32,091 nucleotides of DNA from RGIG9041 sp045541455 (GTDB lineage: Bacteria; Bacillota; Clostridia; Oscillospirales; QAKW01): positions 1 through 32,091 of the forward strand of contig JAZQJA010000020.1 in the NCBI GenBank assembly GCA_045541455.1. The letters are read 5' to 3'. Every line of letters begins with the position of its first letter. The stretch's first letter is position 1. The position numbers and the translations under genes are program-made. This document shows positions 22,480-29,542 of the stretch, piece by piece. The notes under the pieces were generated by a model, which was not told the origin of the DNA, did not search any database, and was given only the letters and a program-made list of their open reading frames with translations.

Positions 22480-22529
22480 TTAGGTTCTCCTAACAAGTGA
22501 CATTTGGGCGCCTAAATGTCCTGCTTGTT
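22480..22529 (+). repeat. nested inverted repeats after the XRE gene
   Basis: TTAGG/CCTAA (22480-22493) is followed by AACAAG (22492-22497) pairing with CTTGTT (22524-22529). Inside lies ACATTT (22500-22505) pairing with AAATGT (22514-22519) around GGGCGCCT. The two internal spacers are unequal (tg and cctg), which would leave a bulge. No coding potential is seen. Function is unknown. Confidence 0.6.
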
Positions 22530-22549
22530 ATGGTGTGAGACAAAATTTT

Positions 22550-22583
22550 AAACGGATGTACAGAATTTCTGCACATCCGTTTT
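22550..22583 (+). terminator. terminator downstream of the XRE gene
   Basis: AAACGGATGT (22550-22559) pairs with ACATCCGTTT (22573-22582). CAG/CTG continue the stem above a one-base mismatch, and a short T run ends it. Confidence 0.6.
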
Positions 22584-22607
22584 ACTATCTCAAAAAATAT
22601 TTTATAT

Positions 22608-22769
22608 AGTGATATTGTGAGACAGGTCTCACAGTGATATTTTATTCGCTCCTAAACTCGCAAAGCGAATAACACTCGGCTTTTAGCTGAATATAACTGC
22701 GAAGCAATATAACTCGCCTTTGGCGAATAAAACTGGCGTTGTATCCTTACGGGTACAACGCCTATGACT
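22608..22769 (+). repeat. spacer-hairpin array C (AGTGATATT ... AATATAACT palindrome)
   Basis: AGTGATATT occurs at 22608-22616 and 22633-22641. The reverse-complement-like motif occurs as AATAACACT (22668), AATATAACT (22690 and 22706) and AATAAAACT (22726). Between motifs lie hairpins: TGTGAGA/TCTCACA, CGGCT/AGCTG, GC-GAA-GC, CGCC/GGCG, and a final 12-bp stem starting GGCGTTGTA with a TTAC loop (22735-22762). TTATTCGC (22642-22649) also pairs with GCGAATAA (22665-22672). It fills the gap between the XRE gene and the convergent yitT gene, and nothing coding is seen. Confidence 0.85.
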
Positions 22770-22795
22770 TGCTTTTATTTTTGTAAAAGTTTTAT

Positions 22796-23674
22796 TTAGT
22801 TACTTTTATTATTAGAAAATATATCTGCTACTTCGCTAATGGTAATATATGCATAAGGATCAATTTCATGAACCAAGTCACGCATCCGAATCACCTGATA
22901 TCTGTTTACAACGAAATATATCATTGCCTTATCACGATTAGAATATCCACCTTTAGCTTCAAGGTGTGTCATACCGCTTCCAAATGTTTCACTTAACGCT
23001 TTACATATATCGTTAGGATTTTCAGTAATAATAATAGCACATTTCGCTCTATCCAAGCCTTCAACAATAAAATCGATTGTTTTTAGCGCTGCAGCATAGG
23101 TAACAATTGAGTATAATGGAAGAATCCAACTCTTAAGCACAAATCCGCAAATAATATACAAGAATACATTATAAACCATAACAAAGGTTCCAACAGTAAC
23201 GCCGAGCCTCTTGGCGAAAATTACTGCCATGACTTCTATACCGTCCATAGCACCACCGTATCGAATTGCGAGACCGCTTCCTATACCTGATATGACACCT
23301 CCAAATAAAGCACAAAGAAGCAGATCTGTTCCTGCGAGAGGTGAGGCTATACTCACATCGATTGGAAAAATATCAGTTATCAGCCAAGCAAAAAGCGAAT
23401 AGATAGCAACAGTATATATCGCATAAACAGTAAACAACCAGCCCTGCTTTTTAAGACCAAAAAGGAACAATGGAATATTCAATATTAAAAGAAATATAGA
23501 AAGCGTTAAATATTCAGGTGTTATCTGATCAAGTAACATTGATGTCCCGGAAATACCGCTATCATATAATTTAACGGGAGTTAGGAACAGAGTGATTCCA
23601 AACGCGTTTACAACTCCCGCCACAGTAAGCATTATTATGTTAACAAAACGAATATTCTTTAAATGCTTTATCAA
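22796..23674 (-). CDS. YitT family membrane protein (DUF161/DUF2179)
   Basis: A 292-residue protein with five or six N-terminal membrane helices (about 10-200), including GIDLL-like and IRYGGAMDGIEV segments. The cytosolic C-terminal DUF2179 domain has LEAKGGYSNRDKAMIYFVV then LVHEIDPYAYITISEV. The family is widespread in Firmicutes and its transport substrate is not established. The start is a TTG (complement of 23672-23674), chosen because AGAGAGG lies 7 bases upstream and the family N-terminus begins here. It is convergent with the XRE unit and divergent from the TauE-like gene. Confidence 0.88.
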   Translation of the reverse strand: MIKHLKNIRFVNIIMLTVAGVVNAFGITLFLTPVKLYDSGISGTSMLLDQITPEYLTLSIFLLILNIPLFLFGLKKQGWLFTVYAIYTVAIYSLFAWLITDIFPIDVSIASPLAGTDLLLCALFGGVISGIGSGLAIRYGGAMDGIEVMAVIFAKRLGVTVGTFVMVYNVFLYIICGFVLKSWILPLYSIVTYAAALKTIDFIVEGLDRAKCAIIITENPNDICKALSETFGSGMTHLEAKGGYSNRDKAMIYFVVNRYQVIRMRDLVHEIDPYAYITISEVADIFSNNKSN

Positions 23675-23705
23675 AACAATACCTCTCTTATATTTGATTT
23701 ATATA

Positions 23706-23714
23706 ATTATAGCA
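23706..23714 (-). promoter_or_regulatory. extended -10 promoter of yitT
   Basis: On the minus strand TGCTATAAT gives an extended -10 box about 32 bases before the start codon. No good -35 is seen at 17 bases. Confidence 0.45.
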
Positions 23715-23803
23715 TAAATTATTAATTTAATATAGTAAAATAACTATATTTTACACTTTTTTTAAATTTATAATAACATTAGCAATTTAATTAAACTATC
23801 AAT

Positions 23804-23856
23804 ATCGCATAACCTTGAAATTTCATAACCTATATGTTATAATCGCATCATGCGAT
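23804..23856 (+). promoter_or_regulatory. promoter and operator-like repeats of the TauE-like gene
   Basis: TTGAAA (23815-23820) and TATAAT (23838-23843) have a 17-base spacer. The palindrome ATCGCA-TCA-TGCGAT (23842-23856) covers the expected start of transcription. Its half-site ATCGCAT is repeated at 23804-23810, just before the -35. This is a plausible repressor layout. Confidence 0.65.
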
Positions 23857-23871
23857 AGGGGAGGGGTTGCT

Positions 23872-24597
23872 ATGAATTTATGGCATGTTTTATTTCTAGT
23901 GCTAATTGGCATCGGCGCAGGTTTTGTTCAGCGTGTTAGTGGTTTTGGGCTTGGCATATTCGCTATGGTTTTTTTACCTCATTTTATGCCATCACACACA
24001 GACGCTGCCGCAATATCATCTCTTTTTGCTTGTATGACAGCAACCTATAATGCTATTCAACACAGAAAAAATGTAAAATATAAAATAGTTATACCTATGA
24101 TATGTGCTGCATTAATTTCGATACCTATTGCAGTTCATTTTTCCTCGATAGTCTCGGGAAATCTATTTAAAATATTGCTTGGTACTGTTTTAATAGCTTT
24201 AAGTTTGTACTTCTTATTTTTTAACAAACATATTAGGATAAAGCCAAATTTAACAAACGGAGTTATCGCTGGTGCTCTCGGTGGTACTTTGGGTGGTTTA
24301 TTTTCTACAGGTGGCCCTCCGGCAGTATTGTATATTAGTAGTGCGACAACAGATAACATTGCATATTTTGCAACAATCCAATTTTATTTTTGTTTTACTA
24401 ATTTATATGCAACAACAATGCGTGCTGTAAATGGAATTATTGATGTTAATATTTTGATTTATGCGATGATTGGCATGGTTGGATGTATGACAGGTGATTT
24501 TATTGGTAAATTCGTATTTGATAAATTAAATTCAAACAAATTAAAGTTGATTATTTATATCGGTATGATAATAAGCGGAATTGTAATGTTTTTTTAA
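23872..24597 (+). CDS. TSUP/TauE-SafE family sulfite or organosulfur exporter-like protein
   Basis: A 241-residue membrane protein with seven or eight helices. The two TSUP half-repeats show IGAGFVQRVSGFGLGIFAM (about 11-29) and GALGGTLGGLFSTGGPPAVLY (about 132-152). Family members move sulfite, sulfonates or related anions; the substrate is undefined here. The frame opens further upstream at a TTG (23815) inside the promoter. ATG 23872 with GGGGAGGGG before it is chosen. The next gene starts 27 bases downstream and may be co-transcribed. Confidence 0.87.
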   Translation: MNLWHVLFLVLIGIGAGFVQRVSGFGLGIFAMVFLPHFMPSHTDAAAISSLFACMTATYNAIQHRKNVKYKIVIPMICAALISIPIAVHFSSIVSGNLFKILLGTVLIALSLYFLFFNKHIRIKPNLTNGVIAGALGGTLGGLFSTGGPPAVLYISSATTDNIAYFATIQFYFCFTNLYATTMRAVNGIIDVNILIYAMIGMVGCMTGDFIGKFVFDKLNSNKLKLIIYIGMIISGIVMFF

Positions 24598-24624
24598 TAA
24601 TATTCAATTGAAAGGATTTTCAAA

Positions 24625-24849
24625 ATGAAAAACACAAAAATGTGTTCAAAATGCAAATCTTCAAATATTGTACGATTTGACGGTTACTCTGGCCCGTATG
24701 GTACTGGTAATAATATAATTACAGGCAAATCCATTTTTTCTGCAGTAAATGTAAATAGATATATCTGTTGTAACTGCGGTTATACGGAGGAATGGATTGA
24801 CAAAGAAGATTTAGAAAAAGTTAAAAACAGCAAAAAAGTAAAAATATGA
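24625..24849 (+). CDS. small zinc-ribbon protein
   Basis: A 74-residue hypothetical protein. CSKCKSSN near the start and CCNCGYTEEW near residues 49-58 form a four-cysteine zinc ribbon. The segment between is rich in Gly and Asn, and a charged tail follows. GAAAGG precedes ATG 24625. No function can be assigned; proteins of this type often bind nucleic acid or other proteins. Confidence 0.72.
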   Translation: MKNTKMCSKCKSSNIVRFDGYSGPYGTGNNIITGKSIFSAVNVNRYICCNCGYTEEWIDKEDLEKVKNSKKVKI

Positions 24850-24882
24850 TTTTAACTACATATTTTTTAACACAAAACACAC

Positions 24883-24911
24883 TTGATAACACTTAATTGG
24901 TATGCTACTAT
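24883..24911 (+). promoter_or_regulatory. promoter of the AEC transporter gene
   Basis: TTGATA (24883-24888) and TACTAT (24906-24911) have a 17-base spacer, with TG two bases before the -10. Confidence 0.65.
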
Positions 24912-24944
24912 ATAAAAAGTAAAACGAAAGGTAACTAATTCTAG

Positions 24945-25889
24945 ATGACAATATTATTCTCAACACTTAACCAAATGGCTTTTTTATTAATATTAATAGT
25001 AATTGGATTTGTATTAACTCGCTTTAATATTGTTCAAGCAGAAGGTGCCAACATTTTATCAAAACTTGAAAATAATGTTTTCATTCCGGCACTTGTAATT
25101 GGAACGTTTATGCAAAACTTTACCATAGATAAAATTGCATCGGCAGGTAATTTTATTCTGTGCGGATTAATTGTTATAACTATTAGTTGTCCTATCGCTG
25201 TTGTACTTGCAAAACTATGTTCAAAAGATAATCACACACAAAAAATTTACACCTACGGTCTAGCTTTTTCAAATTTTGGCTTTATGGGTAATGCAGTTGT
25301 TTCCGCTCTGTTCCCAAACATATTTATGGAATATTTAATTTTTGGATTGCCGTTTTGGGTATATATATATGTCTGGGGTGTTCCTTATCTTCTTATTCCA
25401 TCAACTACAGAGAAGAAATCACTAAAAAGCGTACTTAAAAATCTAATTAATCCAATGTTCATTTCAATGATTATCGGTATAATTTTAGGACTTACAAAGT
25501 TGTCTATTCCATCGTTTTTAAATACATCAATCACAACACTCGGCAACTGCATGTCGCCTATGGCAATGATTCTTACAGGCATGACTATTGCAAAAATTGA
25601 TTTAAAGGCAATTATAAAAAACATTTCAATATATGCTGTATCTATCATTCGTTTGATATTAATACCCGTTGCGTTTATAGGTATATTAAAGTTTATACCT
25701 ATATCCTATGAACTTGCACTATGCACTGTCTGTTCAGTGGCTATGCCTCTTGGTCTTAATACAATTGTTATACCAAGTGCTTATGGCAAAGACACTTCAG
25801 TTGCGGCAGGCATGGCATTAATATCGCATGTCTTATCATGTTTAACAATACCACTAATCTTTTTTCTTTTTGACATAGTTATTAAATAA
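24945..25889 (+). CDS. AEC family (auxin efflux carrier-like) transporter
   Basis: A 314-residue membrane protein with about ten helices in the two-half layout of the AEC/BASS-like fold. It has LIVIGFVLTRFNIV (about 16-29), FSNFGFMGNAVV (about 108-119) and a late AMPLGLNTIVIPSAYGKD segment. Bacterial AEC proteins carry malate, lactate or other carboxylates; the substrate is not evident. The nearest purine-rich ribosome-binding site (GAAAGG) is 13 bases from ATG 24945, longer than usual, so the start is somewhat uncertain. It ends just before a terminator and is monocistronic. Confidence 0.88.
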   Translation: MTILFSTLNQMAFLLILIVIGFVLTRFNIVQAEGANILSKLENNVFIPALVIGTFMQNFTIDKIASAGNFILCGLIVITISCPIAVVLAKLCSKDNHTQKIYTYGLAFSNFGFMGNAVVSALFPNIFMEYLIFGLPFWVYIYVWGVPYLLIPSTTEKKSLKSVLKNLINPMFISMIIGIILGLTKLSIPSFLNTSITTLGNCMSPMAMILTGMTIAKIDLKAIIKNISIYAVSIIRLILIPVAFIGILKFIPISYELALCTVCSVAMPLGLNTIVIPSAYGKDTSVAAGMALISHVLSCLTIPLIFFLFDIVIK

Positions 25890-25891
25890 AT

Positions 25892-25917
25892 AAAAAACAG
25901 CCAATCGGCTGTTTTTT
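25892..25917 (+). terminator. terminator after the AEC gene
   Basis: AAAAAACAGCC and GGCTGTTTTTT form the stem around AATC and end in a T run. The A-rich left arm also makes it usable on the other strand. Confidence 0.9.
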
Positions 25918-25937
25918 ATTTGTTAACAGTAATTCTA

Positions 25938-25966
25938 TTGCTTTTAATTATATAATGCTTTATAAT
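25938..25966 (+). promoter_or_regulatory. promoter of the hslO operon
   Basis: TTGCTT (25938-25943) and TATAAT (25961-25966) have a 17-base spacer. Confidence 0.65.
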
Positions 25967-25994
25967 ATTAATATTAATTTATTTGGAGATTATT

Positions 25995-26879
25995 ATGGAC
26001 AGCGTTTTAAGGATTTTAGACAAAAGCGGCGCTTACAGAGCATTTGTTGCAGATACAACAGAACTTGTAAATAAAGCCGTTAAAATACACAATCTATCAC
26101 CGGTTGCTGCTGCAGCTATGGGACGTACATTAACAGCCGCATCTATTATGGGTCTTGATTTAAAAGGTGAAAATGAATCACTATCAATTCAAATAAGCGG
26201 TGACGGCCCGCTCGGATCAATTGTAACGGTGGCCGACTGTCATGGCGATGTCAGGGGCTATATTGACAACCCAATTGTCGACATACCTCTCAAAACCAAC
26301 AAAAAGCTTGACGTTTCAAAAGCTGTCGGTAACGGCTTTTTAACTATAATTAAAAACATGGGTATGAAAGAACCTTATGTTGGCAGAGTTGAGTTACAAA
26401 CAGGAGAAATAGCGGAAGATATTGCTTATTATTTTATGAGTTCTCAACAAATTCCCTCTGTTGTAGCACTCGGTGTTTTAGTTGATGTTGATTATACAAT
26501 CAAAGCAGCCGGAGGATATATTATTCAACTTATGCCTAGTGCTGACGAAGAAATCATATCAAAACTTGAAGCTAATGTTTATACGCTTGAAAGCGTAACC
26601 GAAATGCTAGATAAAGGTTACAACACAAAAAGAATGGCACGTGAACTCCTTTTAGGTCTTGATTATGACATTATGTGTGAGCATAATCCCAAATATAAAT
26701 GCAACTGTTCTAAAGATCGTATGGAGAAAGCTCTTATTTCTTTGGGCGAAGAGGAATTAACCAATATAATCAACGACCAAGGAAGTGCACAGCTTAGTTG
26801 TCAGTTTTGCGACAATAAATATACTTTTTCAAAATCAGAACTCAAAAACTTGTTAAAGTCAGCAAAGGAGAATAAATGA
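25995..26879 (+). CDS. hslO: redox-regulated chaperone Hsp33
   Basis: A 294-residue Hsp33. The N-terminal substrate-binding domain has GDGPLGSIVTVAD (about 70-82) and a GYIDNP segment. The C-terminal redox switch carries the four zinc-binding cysteines as C236-x-C238 and C269-x2-C272. Oxidation of these cysteines releases zinc and activates the holdase. ATG 25995 is preferred over a TTG at 25983 because GGAG sits 6 bases before it. The next gene overlaps in ATGA. Confidence 0.96.
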   Translation: MDSVLRILDKSGAYRAFVADTTELVNKAVKIHNLSPVAAAAMGRTLTAASIMGLDLKGENESLSIQISGDGPLGSIVTVADCHGDVRGYIDNPIVDIPLKTNKKLDVSKAVGNGFLTIIKNMGMKEPYVGRVELQTGEIAEDIAYYFMSSQQIPSVVALGVLVDVDYTIKAAGGYIIQLMPSADEEIISKLEANVYTLESVTEMLDKGYNTKRMARELLLGLDYDIMCEHNPKYKCNCSKDRMEKALISLGEEELTNIINDQGSAQLSCQFCDNKYTFSKSELKNLLKSAKENK

Positions 26880-27421
26880 AAAACATATTTAAACTTAGTT
26901 TGTCATTACTAGCAAACCAATTTTTAGCATCCGTAGGTGGTTTTATGTGCATAATTTTTGTGTGGATGCTTGCCGGTGACAGCATTTGGTCTCAAATAAT
27001 TTTTTTACTCTTCACCTTTCCGTTCTTTACTTACATAGAGTACAAATCTGCACATAAATATGGGTTTCACGACAGCGACAGACGTAACAATCCTGATAGT
27101 AAAAAATATCTTTACAAAGGCGCAGTTTCAGGGATAATCTCGTCAATACCTTTATACAGCCTTGTTGCTATTTATATAGTTAGTAATAATAGCGGTTCAA
27201 TAGTTATCGCTCAATTTTCAAAACTATATACAAGAATTATATCTATGTATTATAATTGGCCCATGTGTAATATTTTTCCCAATCACATTACCGAAGTCTT
27301 TTTATCTTCATTAATTCCGCTTATTATTATACCAATGATTGGATATATTGCAGGTTACAAAGGTATTTATATAACAGACGGTTTTTTCAGAATGTTAAAG
27401 GGTACACAAAAACATAATTAA
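26876..27421 (+). CDS. membrane protein of unknown function
   Basis: A 181-residue integral membrane protein with about four helices: about 8-32, 38-54, 84-105 and 145-164. Between the second and third lies a cytosolic basic loop (HKYGFHDSDRRNNPDSKKYLYKG). I do not recognise the family. Translation is coupled to hslO by a 4-base overlap, and a large hairpin follows its stop, ahead of cwlD. Confidence 0.75.
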   Translation: MKNIFKLSLSLLANQFLASVGGFMCIIFVWMLAGDSIWSQIIFLLFTFPFFTYIEYKSAHKYGFHDSDRRNNPDSKKYLYKGAVSGIISSIPLYSLVAIYIVSNNSGSIVIAQFSKLYTRIISMYYNWPMCNIFPNHITEVFLSSLIPLIIIPMIGYIAGYKGIYITDGFFRMLKGTQKHN

Positions 27422-27426
27422 CTAAT

Positions 27427-27480
27427 AAAATGAATATTGTTTTAATGGTGGTAATCTTGAATAAAACAATATTCATTTTT
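27427..27480 (+). terminator. perfect 18-bp hairpin enclosing the cwlD start
   Basis: AAAATGAATATTGTTTTA (27427-27444) and its exact complement (27462-27479) frame a 17-base loop. The loop holds the ribosome-binding site GGTGG and the TTG start of cwlD. The right arm ends in TTTTT, so the structure can also act as a terminator for the hslO unit. Whether it works by termination or by controlling translation is not decided by sequence. Confidence 0.75.
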
Positions 27481-28173
27481 AAAATAACAACTATACTTAC
27501 AATTATAATAATATTTTGTTCATATTTTTATGCTAGGAACTATATATCAACCGGAGTTTTCAATAATAGCACTAAAAGAATTATTATTGATGCCGGACAT
27601 GGGTTACCAGACGGAGGAGCAATTGCAAAGGATGGAACAATAGAGTCTAATATAAATCTTGCAATTGCCATTAAAATTTCTAATTGCTTAACAAAAGCTG
27701 GATTTGAATGTATTTTAACACGTTGCGATGAAAGTAGTATATTTACCGAGGGAAGTACCATTCACGCAAAAAAAGTATCTGATATAAAGGAAAGAATTAA
27801 AATAGCAAATATATACCCAAACACATTGTTTTTAAGTATACACATGAATACTTATCCTGCTGAAAATGTTTATGGCACCCAAATATTTTATAAACCAACT
27901 TGTGAACTATCTAAAAGTATCGCACAAGAAATGCAAAGAATTATAAATTTAAAATATCAGCCTGATAATAATAAAACAATAAAACCCATTCCGTCTAATG
28001 TTTATCTATTTAATCATATTAATAATCCTTGTATTCTTGCTGAGTGCGGTTTTTTAACAAACAATGAAGATTTACACAAACTTAAAGACGATAATTTCCA
28101 AAGTGAAATCGCAAAATCTATTTCAGAAATTATAATATATAAACTAACAGGAAGTGAGTTAAATGGCAATTAA
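27457..28173 (+). CDS. cwlD: N-acetylmuramoyl-L-alanine amidase CwlD (spore cortex)
   Basis: A 238-residue membrane-anchored Amidase_3. An N-terminal helix (about 8-24) is followed by the catalytic domain. Zinc ligands are predicted at H48 (DAGHG), E63 (IESNIN) and H129 (SIHMN), with the catalytic Glu at E196 (LAECGFLTN). CwlD removes peptide side chains so that muramic-delta-lactam can form in spore cortex, which marks this as a spore-forming lineage. Start choice: ATGs at 27430 and 27445 have no ribosome-binding site. TTG 27457 has GGTGG 5 bases upstream and gives a normal signal-anchor. The last 11 bases overlap radA. Confidence 0.86.
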   Translation: MNKTIFIFKITTILTIIIIFCSYFYARNYISTGVFNNSTKRIIIDAGHGLPDGGAIAKDGTIESNINLAIAIKISNCLTKAGFECILTRCDESSIFTEGSTIHAKKVSDIKERIKIANIYPNTLFLSIHMNTYPAENVYGTQIFYKPTCELSKSIAQEMQRIINLKYQPDNNKTIKPIPSNVYLFNHINNPCILAECGFLTNNEDLHKLKDDNFQSEIAKSISEIIIYKLTGSELNGN

Positions 28174-29542
28174 ACAAAAAACAGTTTTTGTATGTAAAAA
28201 TTGCGGAAATGAAAGCCCTAAATGGATGGGCAAGTGTTTTGCTTGCAATGAATGGAATACCTTTGAAGAACAAACTATAGTAGCAAACTCCTCAAACAAA
28301 TTAACCACTCAAAATACAGTTCTTAACCCAATTTCAATCAATGATGTTAATATATTAGATGAAATACGATTTTCTACCGGAATGCAAGAACTTGATAGAG
28401 TTCTCGGCGGCGGGGCTGTTAAAGGTTCGTTAACGCTTGTTGGTGGCGATCCCGGCATTGGCAAATCAACTTTACTATTACAAATGTGTAATAGTTTTTC
28501 TAAAACAAAAAAATGCTATTATATTTCCGGCGAAGAATCTATGAGTCAAATAAAACTAAGGGCAAACAGACTTTCAGTACAAAGCGAAAATCTTATGCTT
28601 ATATCTGAAACAAATGTCGAAACAATTGTTACATTATGCTCTACAAATCCTCCGGATATATTGATAATTGATTCTATACAAACAATGTATTGCAGTGCAA
28701 TTAATTCCACAACCGGAAGTGTTTCACAAATAAAAGAGGCTACTGGTCTACTAATGAAGATCGCAAAAGAAAATGGTATAACAGTTTTTATAATCGGGCA
28801 TGTAACCAAAGAAGGATCTTTAGCAGGGCCAAAAGTGTTAGAACACATGGTTGATACTGTTTTGTATTTTGAGGGTGATAAAAACTTAAGTTTTCGTATT
28901 TTAAGAAGCATTAAAAACAGATTTGGTTCGACTAATGAAATTGCTGTTTTTGATATGCAGTCATCTGGCCTTGTTGAAATAGATAACCCATCAAAAATGT
29001 TTTTAGATGGAAGACCCAAAAATATCCCTGGCACATGTGTAACATGCGTAATGGAAGGTACTCGCGCAATTTTAGCAGAAGTACAAGCTCTTGTTACTAA
29101 AACCAACTATCCGGCTCCACGCAGAATGACCTCTGGTGTTGACTATAATAGAATGTCGTTACTTCTTGCGGTTCTTGAGAAAAGGGCTAATTATCAGTTG
29201 TATTCAATGGATACATATATCAATGTTGTAGGTGGATTTAAACTGACCGATAACAGTTCGGACCTTGCAATTTTGCTGTCTGTTGCATCAGGATTAGCAG
29301 ATTTTGAAATGCCTTCAGAACTGATTGCAGTAGGAGAAATTGGACTTTCAGGTGAAGTTAGAGCAGTATCATATATTGAACAACGAATTTCCGAAGCAAA
29401 GCGCCTTGGATTTAAATACATTATGATTCCATCAAGAAACAAACTTTCTAAAAAATTTGAAGGAATTGAAATTATAAGCGTCTCTTCTTTAAGCCAGGCA
29501 ATATATAAAGTTAGAAACGGACTTAAAAATAATGACACCTAA
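28163..29542 (+). CDS. radA: DNA repair protein RadA
   Basis: A 459-residue RadA/Sms. The N-terminal zinc finger uses C11, C14, C25 and C28. The RecA-like ATPase has Walker A GGDPGIGKST (94-103), and the RadA-specific KNRFGSTNE motif lies at about 251. The C-terminal Lon-like domain carries the LIAVGEIGLSGEVRAV stretch. RadA promotes branch migration in recombination. It starts inside the cwlD end and its own end overlaps the next gene by 11 bases. Confidence 0.97.
   Translation: MAIKQKTVFVCKNCGNESPKWMGKCFACNEWNTFEEQTIVANSSNKLTTQNTVLNPISINDVNILDEIRFSTGMQELDRVLGGGAVKGSLTLVGGDPGIGKSTLLLQMCNSFSKTKKCYYISGEESMSQIKLRANRLSVQSENLMLISETNVETIVTLCSTNPPDILIIDSIQTMYCSAINSTTGSVSQIKEATGLLMKIAKENGITVFIIGHVTKEGSLAGPKVLEHMVDTVLYFEGDKNLSFRILRSIKNRFGSTNEIAVFDMQSSGLVEIDNPSKMFLDGRPKNIPGTCVTCVMEGTRAILAEVQALVTKTNYPAPRRMTSGVDYNRMSLLLAVLEKRANYQLYSMDTYINVVGGFKLTDNSSDLAILLSVASGLADFEMPSELIAVGEIGLSGEVRAVSYIEQRISEAKRLGFKYIMIPSRNKLSKKFEGIEIISVSSLSQAIYKVRNGLKNNDT

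Noticed and set aside
22492..22529. A true integron attC site
   Set aside because: The core triplets fit loosely, but the flanking consensus (RYYYAAC and GTTRRRY) is not met and the site is too short. It is kept only as a nested inverted repeat.
27430..27456. ATG starts for cwlD at 27430 and 27445
   Set aside because: Neither has a ribosome-binding site. They add residues before a normal signal-anchor, whereas TTG 27457 has GGTGG correctly placed.
28546..29106. 186-residue minus-strand open frame inside radA
   Set aside because: It is antisense to a clear radA with conserved motifs throughout, and its composition shows no known domain.
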